This document shows, in pieces, positions 11,355 through 20,783 of a DNA stretch of 64,000 nt. The first letter of the stretch is position 1. Each line of letters starts with the position of its first letter. Both the position numbers and the translations under genes were made by a program. Where the stretch lies: positions 417,938,352 through 418,002,351 of the forward strand of contig NC_073692.1 of the NCBI RefSeq assembly GCF_029784155.1, given 5' to 3'. This DNA is from Uranotaenia lowii (taxonomy: Eukaryota > Arthropoda > Insecta > Diptera > Culicidae). Below the pieces are notes generated by a model. It saw only the letters and a list, made by a program, of their open reading frames with translations. It was not told where the DNA came from and did not search any database.

Positions 11355-13384
11355 TCAAGTTTTTGATAAAAATACAAAAGAAATTATTTAAATTTCCTTA
11401 TTTTTCTTTCGTCTTAAAGACTTCAATGTTTCAAGCTTTGTTTATTGAGAAATCGGACAGTAACGAATACGTGTATCTAAAAATTAATTCGTTTGATTGA
11501 AGTACTTACCATGAAGAAAATGGAGGTAATCTTATTATAGTTCATGAGAAATTGAAAAAAATGTTTCGATAGGAAATATTTTTACTTTATTCTGGGTATT
11601 TCCCATCGGCCTCGTACAATTTTTTTCAGTCATGACATTGATCAATTTTACTCACTTATAGGTTCTTCATCAAATCTGTATCTTGAGCAAGGAAGCAAAT
11701 TGAGCAGATCTTATAATAATAACTGGTTTATCACTTGTTTAACACTTAGCGATAAATATGAGAACCCTTTGATTTCTCATCCGTTTCCAATGACGATCAA
11801 GATAACTCGTCGGTTTTTTTCTCTCATTCAGTTCTATTTCTAAGAATAATCTCCGACAAAACTGGAAGCGAGCTAGAGAACAAACACACAGCGAGTGCTT
11901 TTTCCAGATATTTGCGTCCATTCTGACTCTCTGCGCCCTCAACTTCATGTACAATAGTGAGAAATTTTCTCTCGTCCGGGAACGAAAACTTATCCTTTAC
12001 GTTAAAAGAGACATTGAAAGATAAATTTTAATCAGAATGCACAACTTTTATATGCGTAAACTTTTAGGTTTGAATGGAAAAATTTCATACTTTGAACTAT
12101 ACAATCAACACAATTTTTATTTCTGTGGAACCGAGCCTGCTTATGGTTTTTGTACCAATTTATTATTTCATTAAATGTAATTTTCCGCTTAACAACTTTG
12201 TTTAAGACCGTAACGTCGTATCTAATTAGGCAAATAAGTTAAAAATCTACTCAGTCTAATGCACCATATTTATTTGAACAGCTGTTTGTTTGATTCACGG
12301 AACTAGTTTGTTGCAGATCGCAACACCTAACTGAGATGCTGTATTTCACGTGTAATTGGATGTAGCTTTTGAATTTTCACCAAAAAATAAAAAAAAAACA
12401 TTTCGATCTGTTTTCTGATGCAAGTGGAATAAGTTCTTAAAATTATTTAAAAAACTTTTTAGTAAGGCTAGCGTGTTTCAGGGACAAGTGAAAATTGCCA
12501 CCTTAATTGACAAGAAATTTACTCCCCCCTCTGGTGGAACAAGCGAGCGGCCAAAGCTTAACGACTGCGAACAAAAAATCTACTTTCGAACGACAAACAA
12601 GAAAAAACGGGGTTCACCTCGATGTGAAACCGGCTAACGACGAGGCCGTTTGTTGCGGCTTTCCCTTGTTTATGCACAAGGGCACAAGTAAGTACACATG
12701 TATACATGTCATGTAGGGTCCGATAGTTAGTACCCAGTCTGTGAATGGTAGTAGGGCCTCAGCCCAGTCATGCTGTATTTTGCTCTCCATTGGGTGTAAT
12801 TGAACGGGAATAGTTTGCAAATCGTGTGCGCCACCCACGCCCATCCACGTGGCTGGCTGCTGCTATCGAGTAGTTTTTGGCGATAAACTCAACAAAAATA
12901 TTTGGGTCGTTGATAACCTGCATTTTTTTTTTGCGTCAGCTTTAGTGTCACTCGAGGATGTGGCTGCCCTTCGATTATGTATTCTGTTCGATGTTCCGGA
13001 CAGTTTGAACGAGTTCCAGTGACCAACTGGCCCAGGTCGGAGCAAAACCGCAAGTGCCTATGACAGAAGATTGAAGTTTATATTTTCATGTTTTTTCGCT
13101 GACTAGCTTAACAGGATCAAAAATTTAAAAAAAAAAGTGAAACGGTAGAATTTGAAATGTGTTTAAGCATTTAGACATATTTTATATGGGAAAAAAATAT
13201 AAATGAATCCCTTGAGACAAATTTTAAGTTTAAAATTAAACTGAATTCAATTTAAACTCTTATGTTATATTTTTGAACTAATACAAACAAAAACAAAAAG
13301 CCTGCTATACCAGAACAAAACCATAAAAAAAGGGAAACAACTTCAAGGTCCACAAAGTCAATTAAATTCAAAGTCGACAGATTA

Positions 13385-13884
13385 NNNNNNNNNNNNNNNN
13401 NNNNNNNNNNNNNNNNNNNNNNNNNNNNNNNNNNNNNNNNNNNNNNNNNNNNNNNNNNNNNNNNNNNNNNNNNNNNNNNNNNNNNNNNNNNNNNNNNNNN
13501 NNNNNNNNNNNNNNNNNNNNNNNNNNNNNNNNNNNNNNNNNNNNNNNNNNNNNNNNNNNNNNNNNNNNNNNNNNNNNNNNNNNNNNNNNNNNNNNNNNNN
13601 NNNNNNNNNNNNNNNNNNNNNNNNNNNNNNNNNNNNNNNNNNNNNNNNNNNNNNNNNNNNNNNNNNNNNNNNNNNNNNNNNNNNNNNNNNNNNNNNNNNN
13701 NNNNNNNNNNNNNNNNNNNNNNNNNNNNNNNNNNNNNNNNNNNNNNNNNNNNNNNNNNNNNNNNNNNNNNNNNNNNNNNNNNNNNNNNNNNNNNNNNNNN
13801 NNNNNNNNNNNNNNNNNNNNNNNNNNNNNNNNNNNNNNNNNNNNNNNNNNNNNNNNNNNNNNNNNNNNNNNNNNNNNNNNNNNN
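13385..13884. other. Assembly gap of 500 N
   Basis: Exactly 500 N, the usual fixed-size scaffold gap, so the true length is unknown. The open frame that spans it is an artefact. Confidence 0.99.
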
Positions 13885-14559
13885 GAACCGGTAATCAACA
13901 TTTGAGAAAAAAATTTCTGAAAAAAAAAAGTTGAAAGTTTTCCATTGCTTTAAAAAATATGGTTTAATGAAGTTCGTATTATACTCTAATGATTGATATA
14001 TTAGAATGAATATTTTTGTAATAATTTTTTCATGTAAAGAACATTTTATAGTGATGAAAAAAGATCTTCAAGTCACATTTTTTCTAACAATTTTTCCCAC
14101 AAAGTTCAATAACTCAAACAATTATTTTATAAAAAATTATTGAGCTTTAAGCATTGTTGTTTTGCTCCATTTGGCACATTTTTTACATCAAGTATCCCCA
14201 GGGATCAAGAAGGTATCCTTTTTCTCCTCTACTAATTCGTATCTTTAAATTTGTTTTTTGGCATTCGTGTTTGTGGTTGGAACATTGTCCTCCAACAACA
14301 GTTTCAGAAGAGTCCGTAGCCAAATATCAGATGTGGTACACAGAAAAAAACTTTGACTGTTACGTGTCACTGAAAACTGCAACCTTTGAAATAAATCACC
14401 TGTAATTAACAAAACCTGTAATTTTAAATTGTTTTCCTTGAAAGTTAACGAAGATTCATTTATTATTACAGCAAATCTATATATATAAAAATGAATTTCT
14501 GTCTGTCTGTCTGTCTTTCTGTCTGTTTCCTATAGACTCGGAAACTACAAAACCGATTT

Positions 14560-15900
14560 ACGTGAAACTTGGCAGGTGGGAGTATTGGAGGCCGGGAAAG
14601 GTTCCTACTATGGTTTGGGACCCCTCCCTCCTCTTCCTGTTATAGGGAGGGACCCCTCCCTATAACAGGAAGAGGAGGGAGGGGCATCCCTAATAAAAGA
14701 CAATTTTTGCATAACTCGAGAACCCATCAAGCAAATGGTATCGAATTTGACGTGAGGTGGTATTTGGGAACAGGGAATATTTCAATGAATATTAGGTACC
14801 CCTCCCTCCATTCATTGGGGTAATAGGAAGGGGGAGGGGGGCTACCTTACAATTTTTCATATAACTCGAACACTAATCAAGATATTGGAACCAAATTTGG
14901 TATGGGAAGGTATTTTGATACGAAAAATATTTCAATGATTATTTGAGGCCCCTCATTCTCTGCAGTTGAAAGGGGGAGGGGCCTCTTTCATATTTTTTTA
15001 CACAGCTAAAGAACTAATCAAGAAAATTAAACCAAATTTGGCATGGGAAGGTATTTGGATACGAAAAATATTTCTATGATTATTTGAGACCCCTCCCTCT
15101 TTCCAGTGGGGAGATATAAAGGGGAGAGGGGCCCTCTTTTTAATTTTTACACATAACTCAAAAACTAATCAAGCAAATAGAACCAAATTTGGCATGGCCG
15201 GATGTTTGGGAACGTGACATGTTCTAATGATTGTTTGAGACCCCTTCCTTCTTCCAGCGGGGAGAAAGGAAAGAGGGAGGGAAGTTTCATAAAATTTTTA
15301 TTGCATAACACAAGAACTACAACAACAAATGGAACCAAATTTGACATGGAATGATATTTGGGTACGAGAAATGCTTCTATGAATATTTCGTATCCCTCAC
15401 ACCTTCAAAAAGGTGGGTGAAAAGGGGGAGAAGAGGTCTCCCTTACAATTTTCAGTATAACTGGAGAGCTAATCGAGCAAATTGAACCATATTTGGCATG
15501 TGAGGGTATTTGGATACGAGAAATGTTTTTATTATCATTTGGTATGATTCTATGATTATCTGACACACCATCCTTCTTTCAGTGAGCAGGTACATAGGAG
15601 GCAGGAATTAGCCCAATACAGTTTTGTTAGCATTAGTTCTCAATTTATGCTTACGAAGCCTTATCAACTTATCAACCAATGGAACAATATTTGATACAAA
15701 AAGATTTTTGGGAATGAATAAAATGGGTATGATTATTAAAGAACATCCGCCATTCAGCAGGAAGGGAGGAAGGGAAGGACAGGGGGGGGGGGGCACTCTT
15801 ATCAGTTTTTAGCATAAATCCAGAATATATCAAGCAAAAACAACCATATTGTATCAGTTGGATTGTTTGGGTACGATTTATTTGAAACACTCCTTTTTTA
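14560..15900 (+). repeat. Minisatellite inside the Helitron, unit about 150 bp
   Basis: About eight or nine diverged tandem units. Each contains a CATAACTC-AGAACTAATCAAGCAAAT block, ACCAAATTTGGCATGG, a TATTTGGATACGA(A/G)AAATATTT block, and a pyrimidine- then purine-rich CCCCTCCCTC...GGGGAGGGG pair that could fold back. Recurring ATAACTC positions are near 14711, 14861, 15001, 15153, 15304 and 15453, so the period is 140-152 bp. Confidence 0.8.
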
Positions 15901-16160
15901 GGGTGAAGCTTAAAGAAACAGATTAAAATTATCAGGACTTTAACACAAATTTATGGATAAAGATTCAGAATATAAGTTCAAGCTATTTTTGAATTGCAAT
16001 CCGAATCACAGTTTGTGTTCAGAATTCGAGTGGAGCGGTCGTTTTTTTTTTTTTTTTTGGTTGGTGCGACGTATCGTTTAGCCTGGAGTAGCTGAGCTAC
16101 TGTGCAATTTTGCTATTGTTTAAAACAATAGCACATATCCAGTCGGAGAGTTGTGTAACA

Positions 16161-17225
16161 ATGGAATCCAAAATGGAAGAGGCGAGATCAAACTCGCTCA
16201 GAATATTTTTTGGCCCTGGAAAACCTGAGCCATCGAATGCCGAAATTTTTCAATTTATGAAGTCAGAAATGAAATTAGTTAGTGGAAACCTTTTGGCGAT
16301 GTATAAAGAGCCAAGGGAACATTGTGTTTATTTGAAATTTAAAAGTGAAGATTTTCTTAAAGACACGTTGACCCGGTTGCCGTCCCAGATGGAATTTCAA
16401 TACAGCGAGAATAGTGCTACGACGGTGACATTTTCAAAGGCATCTAGTGTGTTGAAATACGTTCGAATTTTTAGTTTGCCACCGGAGATAGACGATAAAG
16501 AGCTATCGGATGTTTTCTCAAAGTATGGAATCATTCAACGGATGGTCAGGGAGAGGTACGGAGGTGAAACAGGATTCCCAATCTGGACGGGTGTGCGAGG
16601 AATTCACATGGAAGTGAGCAATGAGATTCCTGCGACATTGCACGTGCGCAATTTTCAAGCACGCGTGTTCTACGAGGGACTTATAAATAAATGTTTTGTT
16701 TGCGGAAGCAAGGATCACATAAAAGCGTTGTGTCCGAAGCGTGTTACGGTCAACAAAAGGTTGATTCATCAAGTTCTGAGATACAGCGACATTGCTGCTG
16801 GACCGAGTCGTTGCTTAGCTACGGTTACTGACAATGAGAGTGTAGAAACAACGGAACAAGAGCGGAATGAAGTATCTGAAATCGTACCAGAAAACAGCGA
16901 AAAGGTGACCAGGGAGGAAGGAAACGAGCAAAATAGTGATTTGAGAACTCTAAAACATCCATCGGAGGCTTCGGGAACACCAATTCAAGAGAGTCTAAGA
17001 CAGGACGCACTGGATAAGGAGATGGATTCGGCACCAACAAAAAAATATCCGGAGCGGGCGAAACGTGGTCGGCAGGAAACAAAAACTAGTAACAGAAATG
17101 GATCCGAAACATCCACTGAGTCAGATTCGGGATCAGTCACAATTCCATCTTTTCCTAGTTTCTTGGAAGCGCAAAGTGCTTTAACACGTAGTAGATCGAA
17201 ATCGAAGCAGCAAAAACAGAATTGA
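16161..17225 (+). CDS. Gag-like ORF1 protein with one CCHC zinc knuckle
   Basis: 354 codons from the ATG at 16161. The frame is open from 16110, but this ATG fits a leader better and gives the usual MESKM-type start. Residues about 120-165 (YVRIFSLPPEIDDKEL...) look like the fold that precedes the knuckle in ORF1 proteins of many non-LTR elements: LPPEI, a control position near GVRGIHMEV, then CFVCGSKDHIKALC, a C-x2-C-x4-H-x4-C knuckle. The C-terminal third is acidic, Ser/Thr/Lys-rich and probably disordered, ending in a basic tail (RSRSKSKQQK). Such proteins bind RNA and nucleic acids and form the retroelement RNP. The frame is uninterrupted although the element has no polymerase. Clade is not assigned. 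Confidence 0.75.
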   Translation: MESKMEEARSNSLRIFFGPGKPEPSNAEIFQFMKSEMKLVSGNLLAMYKEPREHCVYLKFKSEDFLKDTLTRLPSQMEFQYSENSATTVTFSKASSVLKYVRIFSLPPEIDDKELSDVFSKYGIIQRMVRERYGGETGFPIWTGVRGIHMEVSNEIPATLHVRNFQARVFYEGLINKCFVCGSKDHIKALCPKRVTVNKRLIHQVLRYSDIAAGPSRCLATVTDNESVETTEQERNEVSEIVPENSEKVTREEGNEQNSDLRTLKHPSEASGTPIQESLRQDALDKEMDSAPTKKYPERAKRGRQETKTSNRNGSETSTESDSGSVTIPSFPSFLEAQSALTRSRSKSKQQKQN

Positions 17226-17316
17226 TTTGCTTTCCTAGCTCAGTAGATTGGAGTTTTGTTAAGCAAAGTGGGAGTTTGGGATATGAATAATAAAATCGTT
17301 GACAGAAATTAAGAAC

Positions 17317-17661
17317 CAAGGTTGCCGAAATCACAGAAAAATCTGTAATTTCACAGAATTTTGAGCAAATTTGCATCACAGAATCTGTGTCACAGAACAC
17401 AGAATTTTTGATTTTTCACAGATTTCACAGAATGTTTAAATTTTTAATGGATTTCCGAAATTTTAATTTTTTTGGACAGTATCAAATTTAGATTTCTTAC
17501 TTTGAATTGGAAAAGTATGATAAGATTGGTAACGGTAATTGATTTTGCCCAACAAAAATGTGTGAAAGACCCAAATTCTCATGAATTTTCTAGGAAATTC
17601 AAGAAAAAAGCATCACAGAATTATTTTTTTCAAAAACACAGAATTTATTTCGGCAACCTTG
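17317..17661. mobile_element. hAT-type MITE, copy 1 (CAAGGTTGCCGAA ends)
   Basis: 345 bp with perfect 13-bp terminal inverted repeats, CAAGGTTGCCGAA at the left and TTCGGCAACCTTG (one base offset in the inner part) at the right. It is flanked by a perfect 8-bp duplication TTAAGAAC (17309-17316 and 17662-17669). An 8-bp duplication and CA..TG ends point to the hAT superfamily. The interior is studded with (T)CACAGAAT motifs in the same orientation, probably subterminal transposase-binding repeats. There is no transposase. It sits in the 3' UTR of the gag-only retroposon, so it is the youngest layer of this nest. Homologous copy at 60666-61046. Confidence 0.9.
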
Positions 17662-18068
17662 TTAAGAACATGATAATTAAGGCATATATAAATAATGGTA
17701 ATGACAAATTTGAAAAGCTATTCTTTCTGTATTAGTTCTATATTAGTTCTAGATAGTTAAAAACCTGAACACTGCTCTTTTGTTGTATTTATTATTATTA
17801 TATTGAATAAAAAAAAATGTTAAAAAAAAAAAAAATAAAAAAAAAATAAAAAAAAAAATCTCATACTGCAGCTCTCATTTTATAGCGGTTGCTTATGAAT
17901 TATGTTATAATTTGATTTAAAATAATGTCAACAAAATAATAAAAATTTGAGTAAATTCTGAAAATATCATTCGATTTTGAATCGTGTAGCAAAGCACACC
18001 GGGTCAGCTAGTGTCCTTTTAAAAAGTTGTACACTAAAAATTAGTTGTCACGTAATCCTGTTTTCGAC

Positions 18069-18133
18069 CTGTAAAATTACGGTAAATGTCCTGCTCCTTT
18101 TTGTTACAGGACATTTGCGTAATTTTACAGGAA
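18069..18133. repeat. Near-perfect 25-bp hairpin
   Basis: CCTGTAAAATTACGGTAAAT plus GTCCTG is followed after a short T-rich spacer by its inverse, CAGGACATTTGCGTAATTTTACAGG. It lies in the right half of the TA-flanked MITE (14339-18148), so it is probably part of that element's internal symmetry rather than a terminator or RNA gene. Confidence 0.75.
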
Positions 18134-18360
18134 ATAATTTTTGCTGTGTATGTAACCTCTCTAAAAGCAACTTAATTGTTTTTCGGGTAAACCCGGATGC
18201 GTTTCAGGTATCGGAAGCCAAGCCTTGCTTATGTTGCCAGTTTTCAATTTATTTATTTTGGTTCGGGCTACCACATGTTTGAGTACAGTTAAACGGGGTA
18301 ACTTTGATCCAGGTATCTTTGATCAACGTGATTTTTTTCCCTCATAATCATCAATAACTA

Positions 18361-18643
18361 AGAGCGCCTGTATCCGTGGTTCAAACAGCCGGTTTAGACC
18401 CAAATTCAGACCCAAGCAACCGCATCCGTGTTTCATTATACCAGTTTCATCTCAACGGTTTTTAGAACTGGTTTGCTCAAAAATTAATGTGATTTGGATC
18501 CAATTTGACACAGTTCTAAACCGTTTGGCAGTTAATGGAACACGAGTGTGATTGCCAGTTTATTCACTGGTTTGGATCTAATTTCGTTGGTTCAATTCTT
18601 GCGTAAATTCGATCCAAGAATAGGCCACGGATAGAGAAACTCT
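18361..18643. mobile_element. TA-flanked MITE with AGAG...CTCT ends
   Basis: 283 bp, TA at 18359-18360 and 18644-18645. The left end AGAGCGCCTGTATCCGTGG pairs with the right end CCACGGATAGAGAAACTCT as an imperfect inverted repeat of about 19 bp. Internally, GGTTTAGACCC, GTTTTTAGAACTGGTTT, CAGTTCTAAACCG and CTGGTTTGGATC are further palindromic pieces, so the whole unit could fold. There is no coding capacity. Tc1/mariner type is inferred from the TA. Confidence 0.7.
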
Positions 18644-19349
18644 TATTTCAACGTTAAAAACCTTTAAGTTCAGTCTCAAATTGTGAAAATCTTGGTTTGA
18701 TTTTAAAAATTTCAAATGTAAGTAAAAATGTAACTTCAAAATCTTGATATATCTATTTTTTCGGCTCTCAAACAAATACCCTTCCTAATGAAACCAAAGC
18801 GTTTAGAAACAAACAGGTTAATTTATGTGGAAGTTCAACTTTTTTCCTTAGCAAATATATAGCTTTGATGTTGTTTTTGTTGTGCATTGTGGTAAATTTT
18901 TGATACTAAAAAATAGGGCATTTTTTCAAGGGTAAGCCAGTCTAGGACAAAAGGCTAGAAAGCCTTAAACAGGAATTGTGTGAGGGCCTAGGCAGCATTT
19001 CATTTTTTAGTTTAAATTTTACATGTTATGTTAAAAAAAATAAGCCCCTTAATTTATGCAGCATGATTGTTCATCTTGATGATTAATACGTCCAAGACGA
19101 AGTACATGCTGGCCTGCGGATCCGAGACCGACCGAACCCGCTTTTCCAGTAATAACAAGGTCACGATCGGCACTTCCATCTGTACCGTTGAGCCGTCAAC
19201 ACGTACGCCGGAGCATCGTATCGTTGCTGTGTACCTGCAGGAACATTTTACATTATTTATTTTTTCCTTACCTGTATTTCAATCAGCACTTTTCAGTGCT
19301 AAAATTATTTTCATTTTCTTTTATTCATATTTTCTCTTTTCTTTCCAGC

Positions 19350-20783
19350 ATGGGGAAGTCTTCGGCCGGCTCAAGGGCCGGAAGAAAACGGATTGCTGAA
19401 CCTAATCCAGGGCCATCTGCCAAAAAAGTTGAAATTTCCAATTCATTCGATGTCCTTCATAACATCGGTGATGAGGAAATATTCATATTTAATTCTGATA
19501 AGAGTACTAAGAAACCTTCTTCTTCTTCTTATACTCTTAAAAACGAAAAGATTCCACCAATAACAGTCACGATTTCTGACTTCAATGCCTTTCGAAAAGA
19601 AATCGTCACTTCCGTCAAGGATGTGAAGATTTCTTTTCAGATCGGTCGAAGGGGAACTGCTCGTATATTGGCGGAATCTTTTAATGATTTTCAAAAGGTT
19701 TTAAATTATTTGAATAATAAAAAACACCAATTTTTTACGTACGACACTAGAAGTGATCGTCCATTTAAAGTTGTACTTCGTGGTCTCACTGGCGATCAGA
19801 CACCGGTTGAGATCACAGCTGAATTAAATTCTTTGTTAGGTTTTTCTCCAATTCAAGTAATTCAAATGAGGAAAAGAACCAACACGAATAATATCAGTAG
19901 TGTGGGTTTTGCTCCTGAACTTTATTTGATCCATTTTAAAAAGGATCAGGTTAATAATTTGCAAATTCTTGAAAAGGCTCGTCTTATGTTTCATTGTCGA
20001 GTCAAATTCGAACCTTTTCGTAAATCTTCTACCAATTTTCTTCAAAATATTACGCAATGTCGTCGTTGTCAAGCTTTTTGTCATGGCACTAAAAATTGTA
20101 GAATGAATGCCAGATGCATGTTTTGCGGCTCATTCGATCATGAAAAATCTAAATGCCTTTTTGGTGGTGATAAGCCAAAAACAGAATTTTTTAAGTGTGC
20201 AAATTGCGCAGGTAATCATTCCTCGAATTCGCTAGACTGTCCCATCAGGGCAAAAATTATTGCTTCTAGGAAAAATCCCAAAGTTTCCAGAAAAGTTTCT
20301 TCTCCTCCTTCCTCTTTTTCGTCTTCACACGTCGGGCCGGCAAACAACCTGCCTGTTCGCATTCAGCCTCGGTCTACATTGGAATCACGGCTGGGTAATA
20401 CCCGAAGTGATTTTAATGTTACCTGGGCTGATTCTGCGCCACAGACTCGTTGTTTATCGTTCTCAGAGGTGGTTGAAAATGGGTTGCCCTCTTCAGGTTT
20501 AACTAATAAAAATGGGAAAAAACCAAGTCTCAACGTTCATGCGAAGGCTTGGGAAAATCCCCGAAATTCAAATACTTTTTCTTCTCCTTCCTCTTCTGAT
20601 TCTAACAATTTTGTTGATTTGGGTGAGATTACTGAGGAAAAATTAAAATTTTTGCATCAAAATTTAATGGAAATGATGCAACTTATGTTGAAAGCAAATT
20701 CAATGTTTGAAGCTTTCCAAACTTCTTTTAATTATGCTAACAAAATTATTATGACTTTACGATTCCCTCATGGATCCAAATAG
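19350..20783 (+). CDS. Jockey ORF1, gag-like protein with three zinc knuckles
   Basis: 477 codons from the ATG at 19350 (MGKSSAGSRAGRK...). The open frame extends upstream to 19188 without an ATG, so this start is chosen. The N-terminus is basic, the middle (about 95-260) is the conserved Jockey gag region, and about 285-350 holds three knuckles: CRRCQAFCHGTKNC and CMFCGSFDHEKSKC (C-x2-C-x4-H-x4-C) and CANCAGNHSSNSLDC (C-x2-C-x3-H-x6-C). The C-terminus is Ser/Asn-rich and ends in a helical segment. The protein packages element RNA. The ORF is intact. The bases just before the ATG, TTTCTCTTTTCTTTCCAG, resemble a splice acceptor, which may be chance. Confidence 0.9.
   Translation: MGKSSAGSRAGRKRIAEPNPGPSAKKVEISNSFDVLHNIGDEEIFIFNSDKSTKKPSSSSYTLKNEKIPPITVTISDFNAFRKEIVTSVKDVKISFQIGRRGTARILAESFNDFQKVLNYLNNKKHQFFTYDTRSDRPFKVVLRGLTGDQTPVEITAELNSLLGFSPIQVIQMRKRTNTNNISSVGFAPELYLIHFKKDQVNNLQILEKARLMFHCRVKFEPFRKSSTNFLQNITQCRRCQAFCHGTKNCRMNARCMFCGSFDHEKSKCLFGGDKPKTEFFKCANCAGNHSSNSLDCPIRAKIIASRKNPKVSRKVSSPPSSFSSSHVGPANNLPVRIQPRSTLESRLGNTRSDFNVTWADSAPQTRCLSFSEVVENGLPSSGLTNKNGKKPSLNVHAKAWENPRNSNTFSSPSSSDSNNFVDLGEITEEKLKFLHQNLMEMMQLMLKANSMFEAFQTSFNYANKIIMTLRFPHGSK

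Larger units (their letters stand above)
10951..13384. other. AT-rich non-coding, then mixed-complexity DNA up to the gap
   Basis: Mostly AT-rich. Two small local duplications are listed separately. From about 12480 to 13060 the sequence is more complex and GC-balanced, with frames of 60-76 codons on both strands but no recognisable domain. It could be conserved host non-coding or UTR sequence. A donor-like CACAA|GTAAGT occurs near 12689, too little to call an exon. Confidence 0.45.
16060..17857 (+). mobile_element. Gag-only non-LTR retroposon (no reverse transcriptase)
   Basis: After a T-run (about 16042-16059) a transcribed-looking unit begins: 5' leader, one ORF (16161-17225), a 3' UTR with AATAAA-like signals (near 17288 and 17804) and a long A-rich tail (17808-17857). 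Without the hAT MITE inserted in its 3' UTR (17317-17661) it is about 1.45 kb. No second ORF, endonuclease or reverse transcriptase follows. The poly(A) end indicates retroposition in trans. A clear target-site duplication was not found, so the 5' boundary is approximate. Confidence 0.6.
14476..18011 (+). mobile_element. Non-autonomous Helitron with internal minisatellite
   Basis: The 5' end reads A|TCTATATATATAAAAATG. The 3' end reads ...CACACCGGGTCAGCTAG|T. These are the hallmarks of a Helitron: 5' TC, 3' CTAG (CTRR), insertion between A and T, no target duplication. A small hairpin, GTGTAGCAAAGCACAC (GTGT/ACAC and GC/GC pairs, AAA loop, one bulged A), ends 12 nt before CTAG, as expected. 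After the 5' end come a CTGT microsatellite (14501-14528) and about 150-bp tandem units. There is no Rep/helicase frame. The interior has been invaded by a gag-only retroposon. A related element lies at 57455-58717. Confidence 0.82.
14339..18148. mobile_element. TA-flanked MITE, split by a Helitron
   Basis: The left end is TA (14337-14338) followed by CACAGAAAAAAACTTTG. The right end, read inward on the other strand, is TA followed by CACAGCAAAAATTATTTC (18148 inward; TA at 18149-18150). Removing the Helitron at 14476-18011 leaves two halves of 137 bp each, a 274-bp element of MITE size. The TA duplication suggests the Tc1/mariner superfamily. The inverted repeat is short and imperfect, so the call is moderate. 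Confidence 0.45.

Noticed and set aside
13368..13901. 177-codon minus frame
   Set aside because: Almost entirely N; it is an assembly gap.
14560..15900. CRISPR-like array of spaced repeats
   Set aside because: Units of about 150 bp are diverged along their whole length with no repeat/spacer split; it is a Helitron minisatellite in a eukaryotic genome.
18069..18133. Transcription terminator or structured RNA
   Set aside because: The hairpin lies in half of a split MITE in eukaryotic DNA, so transposon symmetry explains it better.
19188..19349. Longer Jockey ORF1 starting at 19188
   Set aside because: The codon at 19188 is TTG; the first ATG in this frame is at 19350 and begins the typical basic N-terminus.
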